64,000 nucleotides of DNA from Albimonas sp963977235. Its GTDB lineage: Bacteria; Pseudomonadota; Alphaproteobacteria; Rhodobacterales; Rhodobacteraceae. Made by a program: the position numbers and the translations under genes. This document shows, one piece after another, positions 40,920-49,225 of this stretch. Within the stretch, counting starts at the first letter, position 1. Every line of letters begins with the position of its first letter. The stretch covers positions 1-64,000 of the forward strand of contig NZ_CAXBOD010000023.1 in assembly GCF_963977235.1 (NCBI RefSeq), given 5' to 3'. The notes beneath the pieces were generated by a model. That model was not told the origin of the DNA, made no database searches, and was given only the letters and a program-made list of their open reading frames with translations.

Positions 40920-41894
40920 TCAGACGGCGAAGAAGGGCGCGAGGTTGGCGCGCACCCGGGCGAGCGGCGTCTCGCCCGACAGGTCGGGCGCGAAGGGCGC
41001 GCCGGTGATCGCCTGGAAGGCGTCGGCGTAGACCTTGGCGGTCGTGGCGATCAGGTCGGCGGGGATCTCGGGCAACGGGTCCGAGTAGGGGTCGCAGCGC
41101 GCCTCGACCCACGAGCGGATCACGTCCTTGTCGAAGGAGGGCGGGCGGCCCCCGGTCTCGAGCGCCGCCGCATAGCCCCGCGCGATCCAGTAGCGGGAGC
41201 TGTCGGGGGTGTGGATCTCGTCGGCCAGCAGGATCGCGCCGGTCTCGTCCACGCCGAACTCGTACTTGGTGTCGACCAGGATCAGGCCGCGCTCGGCCGC
41301 CTCGGCCTGGCCGCGGGCGAACAGCGCCAGCGCATAGTCCTGCACCTTGTCCCACTGCGCCGCGGTCAGCAGCCCCTGCGAGAGGATCTCGGCCCCGGTC
41401 AGCGGCTCGTCATGGCCGCCGTCGAAGGCTTTCGAGGTGGGGGTTATGATCGCCTCGGGCAGGGCCTGGTTGGCGCGCAGGCCGTCGGGGAAGCGGTGGC
41501 CGTACATCTCGCGCTGGCCCTTGCGGTAGCGGGTGAGGATCGAGGTCGAGGTCGAGCCCGCCAGATAGCCGCGCACCACCACCTCGACCGGCAGGATCGT
41601 CAGCCGCTTGCCGATCACCACGTTGGGGTCGGGGTAGGCCAGCACATGGTTGGGGCAGATGTCGGCGGTGCGCTCGAACCAGTGGCGCGCGATCTGGGTC
41701 AGCGCCTGGCCCTTGAAGGGGATGCAGGCCAGGATCCGGTCGAAGGCCGAGATCCGGTCCGAGGCGATCAGGATCCTCCGCGCCCCATGCTCCGCGTCGG
41801 CGGGCAGGTCGTAGCAGTCCCGCACCTTGCCGAAATAGGGATCGGGAAGCTCGGGGATGCGGGCTTCGGCCAGGATGCGCTCGGACGGGGACAT
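40920..41894 (-). CDS. purC: SAICAR synthetase
   Basis: Phosphoribosylaminoimidazole-succinocarboxamide synthase, the purine-pathway step adding aspartate to CAIR with ATP. The 324-residue product is the longer PurC form, with KVRDCYDLP near residue 23, the signature SDRISAFDRIL near 46, VEVVVRGYLAGS and LADEIHTPDSSRYW. All blocks are present. It is downstream of mcl1 on the same strand but separated by a strong hairpin, so probably transcribed on its own. Confidence 0.96.
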   Translation of the reverse strand: MSPSERILAEARIPELPDPYFGKVRDCYDLPADAEHGARRILIASDRISAFDRILACIPFKGQALTQIARHWFERTADICPNHVLAYPDPNVVIGKRLTILPVEVVVRGYLAGSTSTSILTRYRKGQREMYGHRFPDGLRANQALPEAIITPTSKAFDGGHDEPLTGAEILSQGLLTAAQWDKVQDYALALFARGQAEAAERGLILVDTKYEFGVDETGAILLADEIHTPDSSRYWIARGYAAALETGGRPPSFDKDVIRSWVEARCDPYSDPLPEIPADLIATTAKVYADAFQAITGAPFAPDLSGETPLARVRANLAPFFAV

Positions 41895-41934
41895 GGGCAG
41901 GGGCTCGGGTCTGGGGACGGGGGCGAGAAAGGCA

Positions 41935-41964
41935 TGCGCCGGCCGTCAGGAGACGGCCGGCGCA
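41935..41964 (-). terminator. mcl1 terminator
   Basis: A perfect 13-bp stem TGCGCCGGCCGTC with its complement and a 4-nt loop, 26 nt past the mcl1 stop, followed on the minus strand by TGCCTTTCTC. Likely intrinsic terminator. Confidence 0.8.
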
Positions 41965-41989
41965 CGGACCTGGCAAGGGCGGGCGCGGC

Positions 41990-42973
41990 TCAGCCCGCGG
42001 CGATCATGTCGGCCTGCTTCACGATCACCTGCGCCTGGCGCACCGAGGCGAGGTCCACCAGCCGGCCCTTGTAGGTGACGGCGCCGGCGCCCGAGCGGGT
42101 CGCCTCCTCCATCGCCGCAAGGATCTCTCGCGCCTCGGTCACGGCTTCCTCGGAGGGGGTGAAGACCTCGTTGGCGAGCGCGATCTGGTTGGGGTGGATC
42201 GCCCACTTGCCCACCATGCCCATGGTCGCCGAGCGGCGGGCCTGGGCGCGGTAGCCCTCGGGGTCGGAGAAGTCGCCGTAGGGCCCGTCGACCGGCAGGA
42301 TCCCGTGGGTCCGGCAGGCCGAGACGATGGACGAGGTCACATGGTGCCAGGGGTCGGGGTAGGAGATCGCGCGCTCGCCCTCGCCGGTCCCGGAGGCGTC
42401 GGCCAGCATGTAGTAATTCTTCTGCGTCCCGCCGATGCCGGTGGTCGACATGCCCATCGAGGCGGCGAAGTCGGCCGCGCCCAGGCTCATCGCCTGCAGG
42501 CGGGGGGAGGAGGCGGCGATCTCCTCGACATGGGCGAGGCCGGCGGCGGTCTCGATGATCACCTCGAGGGCGACGCGCTTCTCGGCGCCCTTGGCGGCCT
42601 CGATGGCGCTGACCAGGGCGTCGACGGCGTAGACGTCGGCCGCGCAGCCCACCTTGGGGATCATGAACATGTCGAGGCGGCCGTTGGTCTCCTCGAGCAC
42701 CTCGACCACGTCGCGATACCAGAACGGGGTGTCGAGGCCGTTGATCCGCACGCAGACGGTCTTCTTGCCCCAGTCGATGGTGTTGATCGCCTCGATGATG
42801 TTCTTGCGGGCCTGGGGCTTGTCGGCGGGGGCGACGGCGTCCTCGAGGTCCAGGTTGATCACATCGGCGGCCGAGGCGGCCATCTTGGGAAACAGCTTGG
42901 TGTTCGAGCCCGGGCCGAAGAGCTGGCAGCGGTTGGGGCGCGCCGGGGGCGTGGGCTGGACCTTGAAGCTCAT
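41990..42973 (-). CDS. mcl1: L-malyl-CoA/beta-methylmalyl-CoA lyase
   Basis: Cleaves beta-methylmalyl-CoA to glyoxylate and propionyl-CoA, and condenses acetyl-CoA with glyoxylate, in the ethylmalonyl-CoA pathway for C2 assimilation. The 327-residue HpcH/HpaI-family product closely follows Rhodobacter Mcl1 as I recall it: ANRPNRCQLFGPGS-type start, INLDLEDAVAP near residue 45, INGLDTPFWYRDVVEVLE, IPKVGCAADVYAVDALV, SLGAADFAASMGM. AAGGAA precedes the ATG. Metal and CoA residues appear intact. Confidence 0.95.
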   Translation of the reverse strand: MSFKVQPTPPARPNRCQLFGPGSNTKLFPKMAASAADVINLDLEDAVAPADKPQARKNIIEAINTIDWGKKTVCVRINGLDTPFWYRDVVEVLEETNGRLDMFMIPKVGCAADVYAVDALVSAIEAAKGAEKRVALEVIIETAAGLAHVEEIAASSPRLQAMSLGAADFAASMGMSTTGIGGTQKNYYMLADASGTGEGERAISYPDPWHHVTSSIVSACRTHGILPVDGPYGDFSDPEGYRAQARRSATMGMVGKWAIHPNQIALANEVFTPSEEAVTEAREILAAMEEATRSGAGAVTYKGRLVDLASVRQAQVIVKQADMIAAG

Positions 42974-43210
42974 GGCGGTTCCTTCGCGACAGAAAAAGTC
43001 CTGGAGGGTCGCGGGAGGGCTAGATTATGTCGCGCCCCTCGTCAACGCGACGCGGCGGCCCGAGGGGGCGGCGCAAAGAGTCGCCGCCGGCGCCGGCGGC
43101 GGCCGGGGAAGCCGCGGCGCGACGGTCCCGCCCGTGGCGCGCGCACGCCCGCCGCGGCGGGTCGGGCGCGGCGCCGGTGGCGGGGGTCTCCTGTCGGACG
43201 AGGGCGGGGG

Positions 43211-44227
43211 CTAGCCGCCGCGGCGGCTCTCCCGGCCGGCCCGCCAGTCCGCCATCGCCTGGGCGACGCCCTCGGCCAGCGGACGGGCCCCGTCCCAGCC
43301 CAGCGCCAGCAGGCGCGAGCGGTCGACCAGCTTTCGCGGCGTGCCGTCGGGTTTCGAGGGATCGAAGACCAGCGGCGGGGCGGGCCTGTCGGGAAGGGCG
43401 GCGGCTTGCGCGCAGAGGCCGGCGAGGCGGCGGATCGAGACCTCCTCCCCCGAGCCGACGTTGATCGGGAGGTCGTCGGAATACCGCTCCATCAGGAAGA
43501 CCAGCGCGTCGGCGAGGTCGTCGGCGTGCAGGAACTCGCGCAGCGGCGCGCCGCTGCCCCAGACATGCAGGGGGCGGCCGGCGTCCGCGGCCTCGGCGGC
43601 GCGGCGGATCAGGGCCGGCAGGACGTGGGAGCCGGTGGGGTCGTAATTGTCGCCCGGCCCGTAAAGGTTCGTGGGCTGGGCGGCGATGAAGTCGGCGCCG
43701 TGCTGGCGGCGATAGGCCTGGGCCATCTTCAGACCGGCGATCTTGGCGACCGCATAGGCCTCGTTGGTGGCCTCGAGCGGGCCGGTGAGCAGCGCCTCCT
43801 CGGGGATCGGCTGGGGGGCGTCGCGGGGGTAGATGCACGAGGAGCCCAGAACCATCAGCTTCTCGACGCCCGCCCGCCAGGCCTCATGGATCACGGCGAG
43901 CTGGATGGCGAGGTTGTCGCGCAGGAAGTCCGCGGGTCGGGTGCGGTTGGCCTCGATGCCCCCGACGCGGGCGGCGGCGAGGAACACCGCCTGCGGCCGG
44001 GTGGCGGCGAAACGGGCGGCGACGGCGGCGGGGTCGGCGAGGTCGAGCTCGGCGCGCGAGGCGGTGATCACCTCGCACTCCGCCTGCGCCAGGCGCCGGA
44101 CGAGGGCGGCGCCGACCATGCCGGCGTGTCCCGCCACGAAGACCCGGCGGCCGGCGAGAGGGTAGATCGCGGGCGCGCGCCGGGAGCTGGGCGCGGCAAG
44201 CGCGGCGGCGGAGGCAGGTGGGGTCAT
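43211..44227 (-). CDS. fcl: GDP-L-fucose synthase
   Basis: GDP-4-keto-6-deoxymannose 3,5-epimerase/4-reductase, making GDP-L-fucose from the Gmd product. The 338-residue short-chain dehydrogenase has VFVAGHAGMVGAAL near residue 30, VFLAAARVGGIEAN, the catalytic SSCIYP and YAVAKIAGLKM (YxxxK). QPTNLYGPGDNYDP is diagnostic of the family. ATG 44227 overlaps the glycosyltransferase stop (ATGA). The frame stays open far upstream, but that is antisense-like filler. Last gene of the left arm of the polysaccharide locus; gmd lies in the right arm. Confidence 0.95.
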   Translation of the reverse strand: MTPPASAAALAAPSSRRAPAIYPLAGRRVFVAGHAGMVGAALVRRLAQAECEVITASRAELDLADPAAVAARFAATRPQAVFLAAARVGGIEANRTRPADFLRDNLAIQLAVIHEAWRAGVEKLMVLGSSCIYPRDAPQPIPEEALLTGPLEATNEAYAVAKIAGLKMAQAYRRQHGADFIAAQPTNLYGPGDNYDPTGSHVLPALIRRAAEAADAGRPLHVWGSGAPLREFLHADDLADALVFLMERYSDDLPINVGSGEEVSIRRLAGLCAQAAALPDRPAPPLVFDPSKPDGTPRKLVDRSRLLALGWDGARPLAEGVAQAMADWRAGRESRRGG

Positions 44228-45366
44228 GGCAGGGATCTCTCGGTGACGAGGACGGCCAGCGCCCGGGCCCCGGCCTCTGCCGCCGCATCCGCCCGGGCGC
44301 GGGCGGCGCGGCCGGCCTCGGCCAGGGCCTCGGGGTCGGCCTGCAGGGCGACGAGTCGGTCGAGCGCCCAGGGGCCGAAGGGGCGCGCAGGGTCGAGGTG
44401 GAAGCCGGGCGGCGTCTGCTCGGGGATCGCGCCGCGGCCCCAGGCGAGGCTCGGCACGCCGGCGAAGGCGGCCTCCCAGATCACCGCGGGCTCCGCCTCG
44501 TCGGTGTGGGTCGTGGGCAGCGCGAAGACGTCGATCCCGGCGTAAAAGGCGGCCTTGGCCTCTCCCGACACGGCGCCGCCCGTCCAGGAGAGCCGCTCGG
44601 GCAGCCGCAGGAGGGCGGCGAGCAGCGCCTCGCGGTCCGCCGCGGCCTCGACCGGACCGGCAAGACGCACCTCGAGCGGCAGGGCCCGGGCCTCGGCCGC
44701 CTCGGCGAGCGCGATCATCTCGTGCAGGCCCTTCTCCGAGGTCAGGTTGGCGAGCAGCCCGACGCGCAGCGGACCCGGGGAGCGGGGGCCGCGGGGGGGC
44801 AGGCGCCACGGGTCGGGCCGCAGGAAGGCGGCGTTGGGGATCACGAGGTCGCGGGCGCCTTGCCCGCCATAGGCCTCGCGAAACCGCGCGCGCATGCCCT
44901 CGGACAGGAACACGTGGTCGAGCGCCGGCCCGCCGGCCGCCAGCATCAGGCGCATCCGCCCGTCGGGCCGGTCGAGATAGGCGAAGGAGTGGTGGTGCAG
45001 CCGCAGCCGCATCCCCAGCGCGCGGGCCAGCGCGATCAGGGCCAGCTGGTGCAGCCGCCCCCAGCCGCCGTCGCAGGCGAGGTAGGCGCGGCGGCCGCCC
45101 AGCAGCCGCGCGCGCGCCAGCGAGGCGGCCGCGCGCAGGGTCCGCGCCAGGCGCACCGGATGGCGCAGCGCGCCCCGCGCGGCCCCCGGCGAGAGCGAGC
45201 GGCAAGGCGCCGGGCCCGTCGTCGCCAGCCAGCCGGCGGCGGCGAGCGTGATCGTCGCCTGCCCGGTCACCGGCGGCGGCAGGTTGCCGATCACCGGCAG
45301 CGGCGCGACGCGCCGCGTCTCCGGCAGGGCGGCAGGGGAGGCGGGCAGATATGCCGCGGGCTTCAT
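44224..45366 (-). CDS. Glycosyltransferase family 4-like protein
   Basis: 380-residue GT-B glycosyltransferase, probably adding a sugar to the lipid-linked exopolysaccharide repeat at the cytoplasmic face. The N-domain begins PLPVIGNLPPPVTGQATITL and has LHHHSFAYLDRPDGRM. The C-domain has VGLLANLTSEKGLHEMIALAEAA and the nucleotide-sugar segment DEAEPAVIWEAAFAGVPSLAW. Donor and acceptor cannot be told. ATG 45366 overlaps the end of a bridge frame from the upstream kinase gene. Its stop overlaps fcl. Confidence 0.88.
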   Translation of the reverse strand: MKPAAYLPASPAALPETRRVAPLPVIGNLPPPVTGQATITLAAAGWLATTGPAPCRSLSPGAARGALRHPVRLARTLRAAASLARARLLGGRRAYLACDGGWGRLHQLALIALARALGMRLRLHHHSFAYLDRPDGRMRLMLAAGGPALDHVFLSEGMRARFREAYGGQGARDLVIPNAAFLRPDPWRLPPRGPRSPGPLRVGLLANLTSEKGLHEMIALAEAAEARALPLEVRLAGPVEAAADREALLAALLRLPERLSWTGGAVSGEAKAAFYAGIDVFALPTTHTDEAEPAVIWEAAFAGVPSLAWGRGAIPEQTPPGFHLDPARPFGPWALDRLVALQADPEALAEAGRAARARADAAAEAGARALAVLVTERSLP

Positions 45367-45560
45367 CCCGGCGTCTCCGGGGAGCGCGGCCCCCCGCGGC
45401 TCCCGATCGCGCGGCCCCGCGGCGCCGGGCGGTCGGTCGGCCGGATACCGCGCGCCTCCGCCTCGGCGGGCGCGCCGCGGAGCGCCGCCGAGACGCCGCC
45501 GGGCCGGACGGAGCGCCCCCGGAGCCTCCGCCGGGGCTGACGGGCTGCCTCGCCGCTCAT
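45363..45560 (-). other. 65-codon bridge frame between wzc-like gene and glycosyltransferase
   Basis: ATG overlapping the upstream stop (ATGA at 45557-45560) opens a 65-residue Arg/Pro/Gly-rich frame whose TGA (45365-45363) overlaps the next gene's ATG (ATGA). It spans the whole 190-bp gap. No domain is recognised. Confidence 0.35.
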
Positions 45561-47839
45561 GTCGTGTAGTACCGCTTGGCCGCCGCCGCCCCGTAGCCAT
45601 AGCCGTAGCCGTAGCCGGCATAGCCGTAGCGGGCGAGGCCCTTGGGGTCGGCCTGGGTCAGGGTCAGCCCGGTCACCCGCAGCCCGATCTGGTCGAACAG
45701 GTCGAGACCGGCCTTCACCATCTCCTTGCCCGTCGCGTTCCAGCGCACGGCGTAGAGCACCGCATCCGCCCGCCCCGCGATCACCCGCGCGTCGGGGACC
45801 GCCAGCACCGGGGGCGTGTCGATGAAGATGAAGTCGTAGCGCTCGCGCAGCTCCTCCATGAGTTCCTCGAACCGATCGGAGCTGAACACGTCGGCCGCGT
45901 TGGCGCGGCTGCGCTGGCCGGTGAGCACGTCGAGCCCGGTGGTCGGATCGTGGCGGATCGCCTGATCGGCCGTCGCCTGGCCCGAAAGGACCGAGAGCAG
46001 GCCGGTGCTCTCGTCCAGGCCGAAATAGGCCTGGAACACCCGCCGGCGAAGGTCGCACTCCATCACCAGCACCCGCTTGCCCAGCGCCGCGGCGTTCTGG
46101 GCGAGCATCAGCGTGGTCGTCGTCTTGCCCTCGCCCGGCACCGAGGAGGTGACCATCACCACCTGCGGGCGCCGGTCGACGTTCGACAGCAGCACCGAGG
46201 TCCGCAGGTTGCGCACCGCCTCGGCCAGCGCCGAGGAGGGTTTCTCGACCAGCAGCTTCAGCGCCGCCCCCCGCCGTCGCGAGGGCGCGTCGGGGATCAC
46301 CCCCATCACCTTCAGACCGGTTGCGGCCTCCAGCGGCTCGGGCCCGCGCACCCGGTCGTCGAGCGTCTCGCGCGCCAGCGCCCAGCCGACGCCGACCGCC
46401 AGGCCCAGCGCCACGGCCACCGCAAGCGTCAGTCCCTTGCGCGGCGAGGCGGGGTCCAGCGGCGCCACGCCCGGCGACAGGATCCGGCTGTCGGCCTCCT
46501 GGATGCCCTGCTGGACCGAGGTCTCCTTCATGCGGCCGAGGAAGTATTCGTAGAGCAGGCGGCTCGCCTCGGCCTCGCGCTGGAGCTGGCGGAGACGGAC
46601 AAGATCCTCGGATTGTTCGGAGATCCGCCCCTCCAGCTCGCCGATCGAGGTCTCGATTCCCTGGGCCTGGGCGATGTGGCGCGTGCGCTCGCGCTCCAGC
46701 CGCTCGAGTGCGACGGCGAGCATCGCGTCGAAGCGCGGGGCCAGCGCCGCCTCGCGCCCGGCGCCGCCGGGTCGGGCGAGGTCCACGGCCAGCGCCTCCA
46801 GCCGGCGGTCGCCCAGCAGCGCGGCGGCCTCGGCCCGGGCGGCGTCGGCCTCGGGCGCCTCGGGGGCTGCGGCGGCGACGCGGGCGGCAAGGGCGGCGAT
46901 CCGCTCGATCAGCAGGCCGGCCTCTCCCGCGCGCGCGTCCAGTTCGGCCCGACGCTCGCGCAGCTCCTTCATCTGCCGGTTCGAGGCTTCGAGGGACGCC
47001 TCCGAGATCAGCGAGGTGGAGGCGGAATAGTTCTTCACCTGCTCCTCGGCGGTCTCGAGGTCGATCTGGAGATCGGCCACGCGCTCGCTCAGCCAGGAGG
47101 TGGCGCGGCGGGTCGCCTCGAATTTCGCTTCGAGCTGATCGAGGATGTAGAGGTCCGCTATCGTATTGGCGATGAGGGCGGACTTGTTGGCGCTCTGGCT
47201 CTCGACCCGGATCACGAAGACGTAGGAGAGCGGCACGTTCTGCACCCGCAGCCGCTCGAGCAGCCGATCGATCGCAGTCTGGCGGCGGCGGAAGGCGGGA
47301 TCCTCGACGGCGGGCGTCTCGCCCGCGCCGAGCAGATCGAATGCGGGACCCAGCGTCTCGCCCAGCGTGCTCTCCACGGTCCGGCGGAGGCCCGCAAGGG
47401 CGCGCTCGCCGAGGCCCGGCGCGGCGAGATCGGGGTTGAACTCGGGGTCCGCCTCGAGGTCCAGCCGGGCGACCACGCGGTCCAACAGGTTGCGCGAGCG
47501 CAGGACCTCGACCTCGGTGTTCACCACCGAACTGTCGGCCGAGAGGCCCGACATCACCGATTCGATGTCCACCACCTGCGCCTCGCGCGTGTCGAGGACC
47601 ACGGTCGCCTCGGCCTGCCACATCGGGGTCGCGGCCAGCAGCCGCCAGGCCGCCAGCGCCAGGGCCAGCGCGAGGACCAGCGCAATGCGCCAGGCCTCCC
47701 GCCGCAGCAGGCGCAGCAGGGCCTTGGGCTCGAACAGGTCGGGGGCGGGCGCCGGCAGGCGACGGTGAGGCAGCGCCCGCGGCGAGGCGACGGCGGGTCG
47801 CGAATCGCGCGTCTGCGGGAGCGGAGTCTGGTCGTTCAT
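45557..47839 (-). CDS. Polysaccharide copolymerase/tyrosine autokinase (Wzc-like)
   Basis: Inner-membrane protein controlling chain length and export of exopolysaccharide. The 760-residue product has a cytoplasmic N-terminus, a first helix (about 42-62), a Wzz domain and a long periplasmic coiled coil (about 210-420). A second helix lies near 490. A C-terminal BY-kinase follows, with Walker A SSVPGEGKTTTT near 563, Walker A' VLVMECDLRR and Walker B FIFIDTPPV. The tail is a tyrosine cluster (GYAGYGYGYGYG then RYYTT), the expected autophosphorylation sites. ATG 47839 was chosen with GGAG upstream. No separate phosphatase gene was seen. Confidence 0.93.
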   Translation of the reverse strand: MNDQTPLPQTRDSRPAVASPRALPHRRLPAPAPDLFEPKALLRLLRREAWRIALVLALALALAAWRLLAATPMWQAEATVVLDTREAQVVDIESVMSGLSADSSVVNTEVEVLRSRNLLDRVVARLDLEADPEFNPDLAAPGLGERALAGLRRTVESTLGETLGPAFDLLGAGETPAVEDPAFRRRQTAIDRLLERLRVQNVPLSYVFVIRVESQSANKSALIANTIADLYILDQLEAKFEATRRATSWLSERVADLQIDLETAEEQVKNYSASTSLISEASLEASNRQMKELRERRAELDARAGEAGLLIERIAALAARVAAAAPEAPEADAARAEAAALLGDRRLEALAVDLARPGGAGREAALAPRFDAMLAVALERLERERTRHIAQAQGIETSIGELEGRISEQSEDLVRLRQLQREAEASRLLYEYFLGRMKETSVQQGIQEADSRILSPGVAPLDPASPRKGLTLAVAVALGLAVGVGWALARETLDDRVRGPEPLEAATGLKVMGVIPDAPSRRRGAALKLLVEKPSSALAEAVRNLRTSVLLSNVDRRPQVVMVTSSVPGEGKTTTTLMLAQNAAALGKRVLVMECDLRRRVFQAYFGLDESTGLLSVLSGQATADQAIRHDPTTGLDVLTGQRSRANAADVFSSDRFEELMEELRERYDFIFIDTPPVLAVPDARVIAGRADAVLYAVRWNATGKEMVKAGLDLFDQIGLRVTGLTLTQADPKGLARYGYAGYGYGYGYGAAAAKRYYTT

Positions 47840-48194
47840 CGAGCGGCTCCGGAATCGGGGAAAAGGCAGGGCGGCCGGCCGGCGGAATTCTTCCCGCCGG
47901 CGGGGGCGGCCCGCAGGGCTGAAACGAGCCTCGGCCGAAAGAGGGTTCGGTCGCGCCACATCTCGGATCAGGTCCCTTCGTCAGGACGCAGGCGACGCCG
48001 CGGCGCGGCGCCGACCGGCTGTTCCGCCGGCCCGTTCACCTTTCGCCGCCAAACTTAAGGGCGAGTTAACCAATTCGGGGAAATCTCCTGCTCGAGGAAG
48101 GGAGCGATGGGGGACCTGACAGGCGACCGCACGGAATCGGGGGGACACCCCGGCGCCGACGGCCCGCCCGACGGGTTGACGGACGGAGAGCCGA
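47840..48194. other. Divergent control region of the exopolysaccharide locus
   Basis: 355 bp between the leftward copolymerase and the rightward sugar transferase. It contains an exact CtrA box (48055-48070). The ATG at 48107 opens a competing frame over the sugar transferase and was rejected. No other element was identified. Confidence 0.6.
48055..48070 (+). promoter_or_regulatory. CtrA box in the exopolysaccharide divergent region
   Basis: TTAA-GGGCGAG-TTAAC matches the full CtrA consensus TTAA-N7-TTAAC without mismatch, in a sequence where TTAA is rare. It lies 125 bp before the sugar transferase ATG and 216 bp before the copolymerase ATG, so either arm could be controlled. Confidence 0.7.
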
Positions 48195-49133
48195 ATGGCG
48201 ATCACGCCGCCTCGCGCCGCATCGCGGACGCACGCAACGCCGGTCCCGACGTCTTTCGAGGCCAGGGCCGACACGCCGGCGCGGCCGATGTCGACCCCGC
48301 ACGCCGAGCGCGCCGCCGCCGGCGCGCCAGACGACGCCTCCCTGGCCGCGGAGGACCGCGCCTCCCTGCGCCGACGGCGCGCCCTGGATTTCCGCGCGAC
48401 TCCCTCCTGGCCGAACCTTCGGCTGGTGGCCGACGCCGCGCGGCGCCACGAGGGGGAGACATCCAGCGACCCCTGCCGTCGGCGACCGCCGGTGTTCGCG
48501 CCGCCGCGCGGCTTCTACGCCGTCTACGCCAAGCGCTGGCTGGACCTGGCGCTGGTGCTGCTGGCGGCCCCGATCGCGGCGCCGCTGGTGGCGCTGCTGG
48601 CGGCCTGGGTGCGGCTCGACCCCCGCTCGGGTCGTGCGCCGGCCTTCTACGGGCAGCCGCGCGTGGGCCGCGGCGGACGGCGCTTCACCTGCTGGAAGAT
48701 CCGCACCATGGCCCCGGACGCCGAAGCGGAGCTGGACCGCCTGTTGGCCTCCGATCCCGCCTCGGCGGCGGAGTGGGAGCGTCGCCAGAAGCTCGAGCGC
48801 GACCCGCGGGTGATCCCCGCCGGGCGCCTGCTGCGACGCTCCTCGCTCGATGAGCTGCCCCAGCTCTGGAACATCCTGGCGGGGGACATGAGCCTCGTCG
48901 GTCCACGCCCCTTCACCCCCTCGCAACGCCGGATGCACGCGCTGCCCGAGCTCTACGAAAGCCTGCGCCCCGGCCTCACCGGCTACTGGCAGATCGGTCC
49001 GCGCGGAGAGGGCGGGGATTTCGCCCTGCGCGCGGTCGAGGACGCCCGCTACTGGCGCGAGCTGTCGCTGGCGGTCGACCTGAAGGTGATCCTGCGCACC
49101 GCAGCGATCGTCCTGAAGGGAGACGGCCGGTGA
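48195..49133 (+). CDS. Initiating sugar transferase (WcaJ/ExoY-like)
   Basis: Phosphoglycosyltransferase that would put the first sugar phosphate on undecaprenyl phosphate. The 312-residue product has a variable Arg/Ala-rich N-terminus and a single hydrophobic segment (about 118-140, WLDLALVLLAAPIAAPLVALL). The conserved catalytic block follows: RFTCWKIRTM, LRRSSLDELPQLWNILAGDMSLVGPRPFTP and RPGLTGYWQIGPRG. This is the monotopic core without the multi-helix N-domain of full WcaJ. GGAGAG precedes ATG 48195. Its stop forms GTGA with a bridge frame. Confidence 0.92.
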   Translation: MAITPPRAASRTHATPVPTSFEARADTPARPMSTPHAERAAAGAPDDASLAAEDRASLRRRRALDFRATPSWPNLRLVADAARRHEGETSSDPCRRRPPVFAPPRGFYAVYAKRWLDLALVLLAAPIAAPLVALLAAWVRLDPRSGRAPAFYGQPRVGRGGRRFTCWKIRTMAPDAEAELDRLLASDPASAAEWERRQKLERDPRVIPAGRLLRRSSLDELPQLWNILAGDMSLVGPRPFTPSQRRMHALPELYESLRPGLTGYWQIGPRGEGGDFALRAVEDARYWRELSLAVDLKVILRTAAIVLKGDGR

Positions 49134-49225
49134 GCCCGCCCCTCCCCTCCCGCGAGCCGGCCGCCCCCCCGCCGGCGCGATCTCCGATTCCTTCGTCCCC
49201 TCCCGCATTTCAGGCGAAGCCATGA
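49130..49225 (+). other. 31-codon bridge frame between sugar transferase and glycosyltransferase
   Basis: GTG overlapping the upstream stop (GTGA at 49130-49133) opens a 31-residue Pro/Ser-rich frame, and its TGA (49223-49225) overlaps the ATG of the next gene (ATGA). It spans the entire gap. Confidence 0.35.

Noticed and set aside
43211..45205. A 664-codon frame that would fuse fcl to an upstream domain
   Set aside because: The upstream part lies in another frame of the glycosyltransferase gene and has no protein-like features; fcl starts at the ATGA overlap at 44227.
48107..48853. Alternative rightward gene starting at ATG 48107
   Set aside because: Its frame becomes Arg/Gly-rich and overlaps the conserved sugar transferase in another frame.
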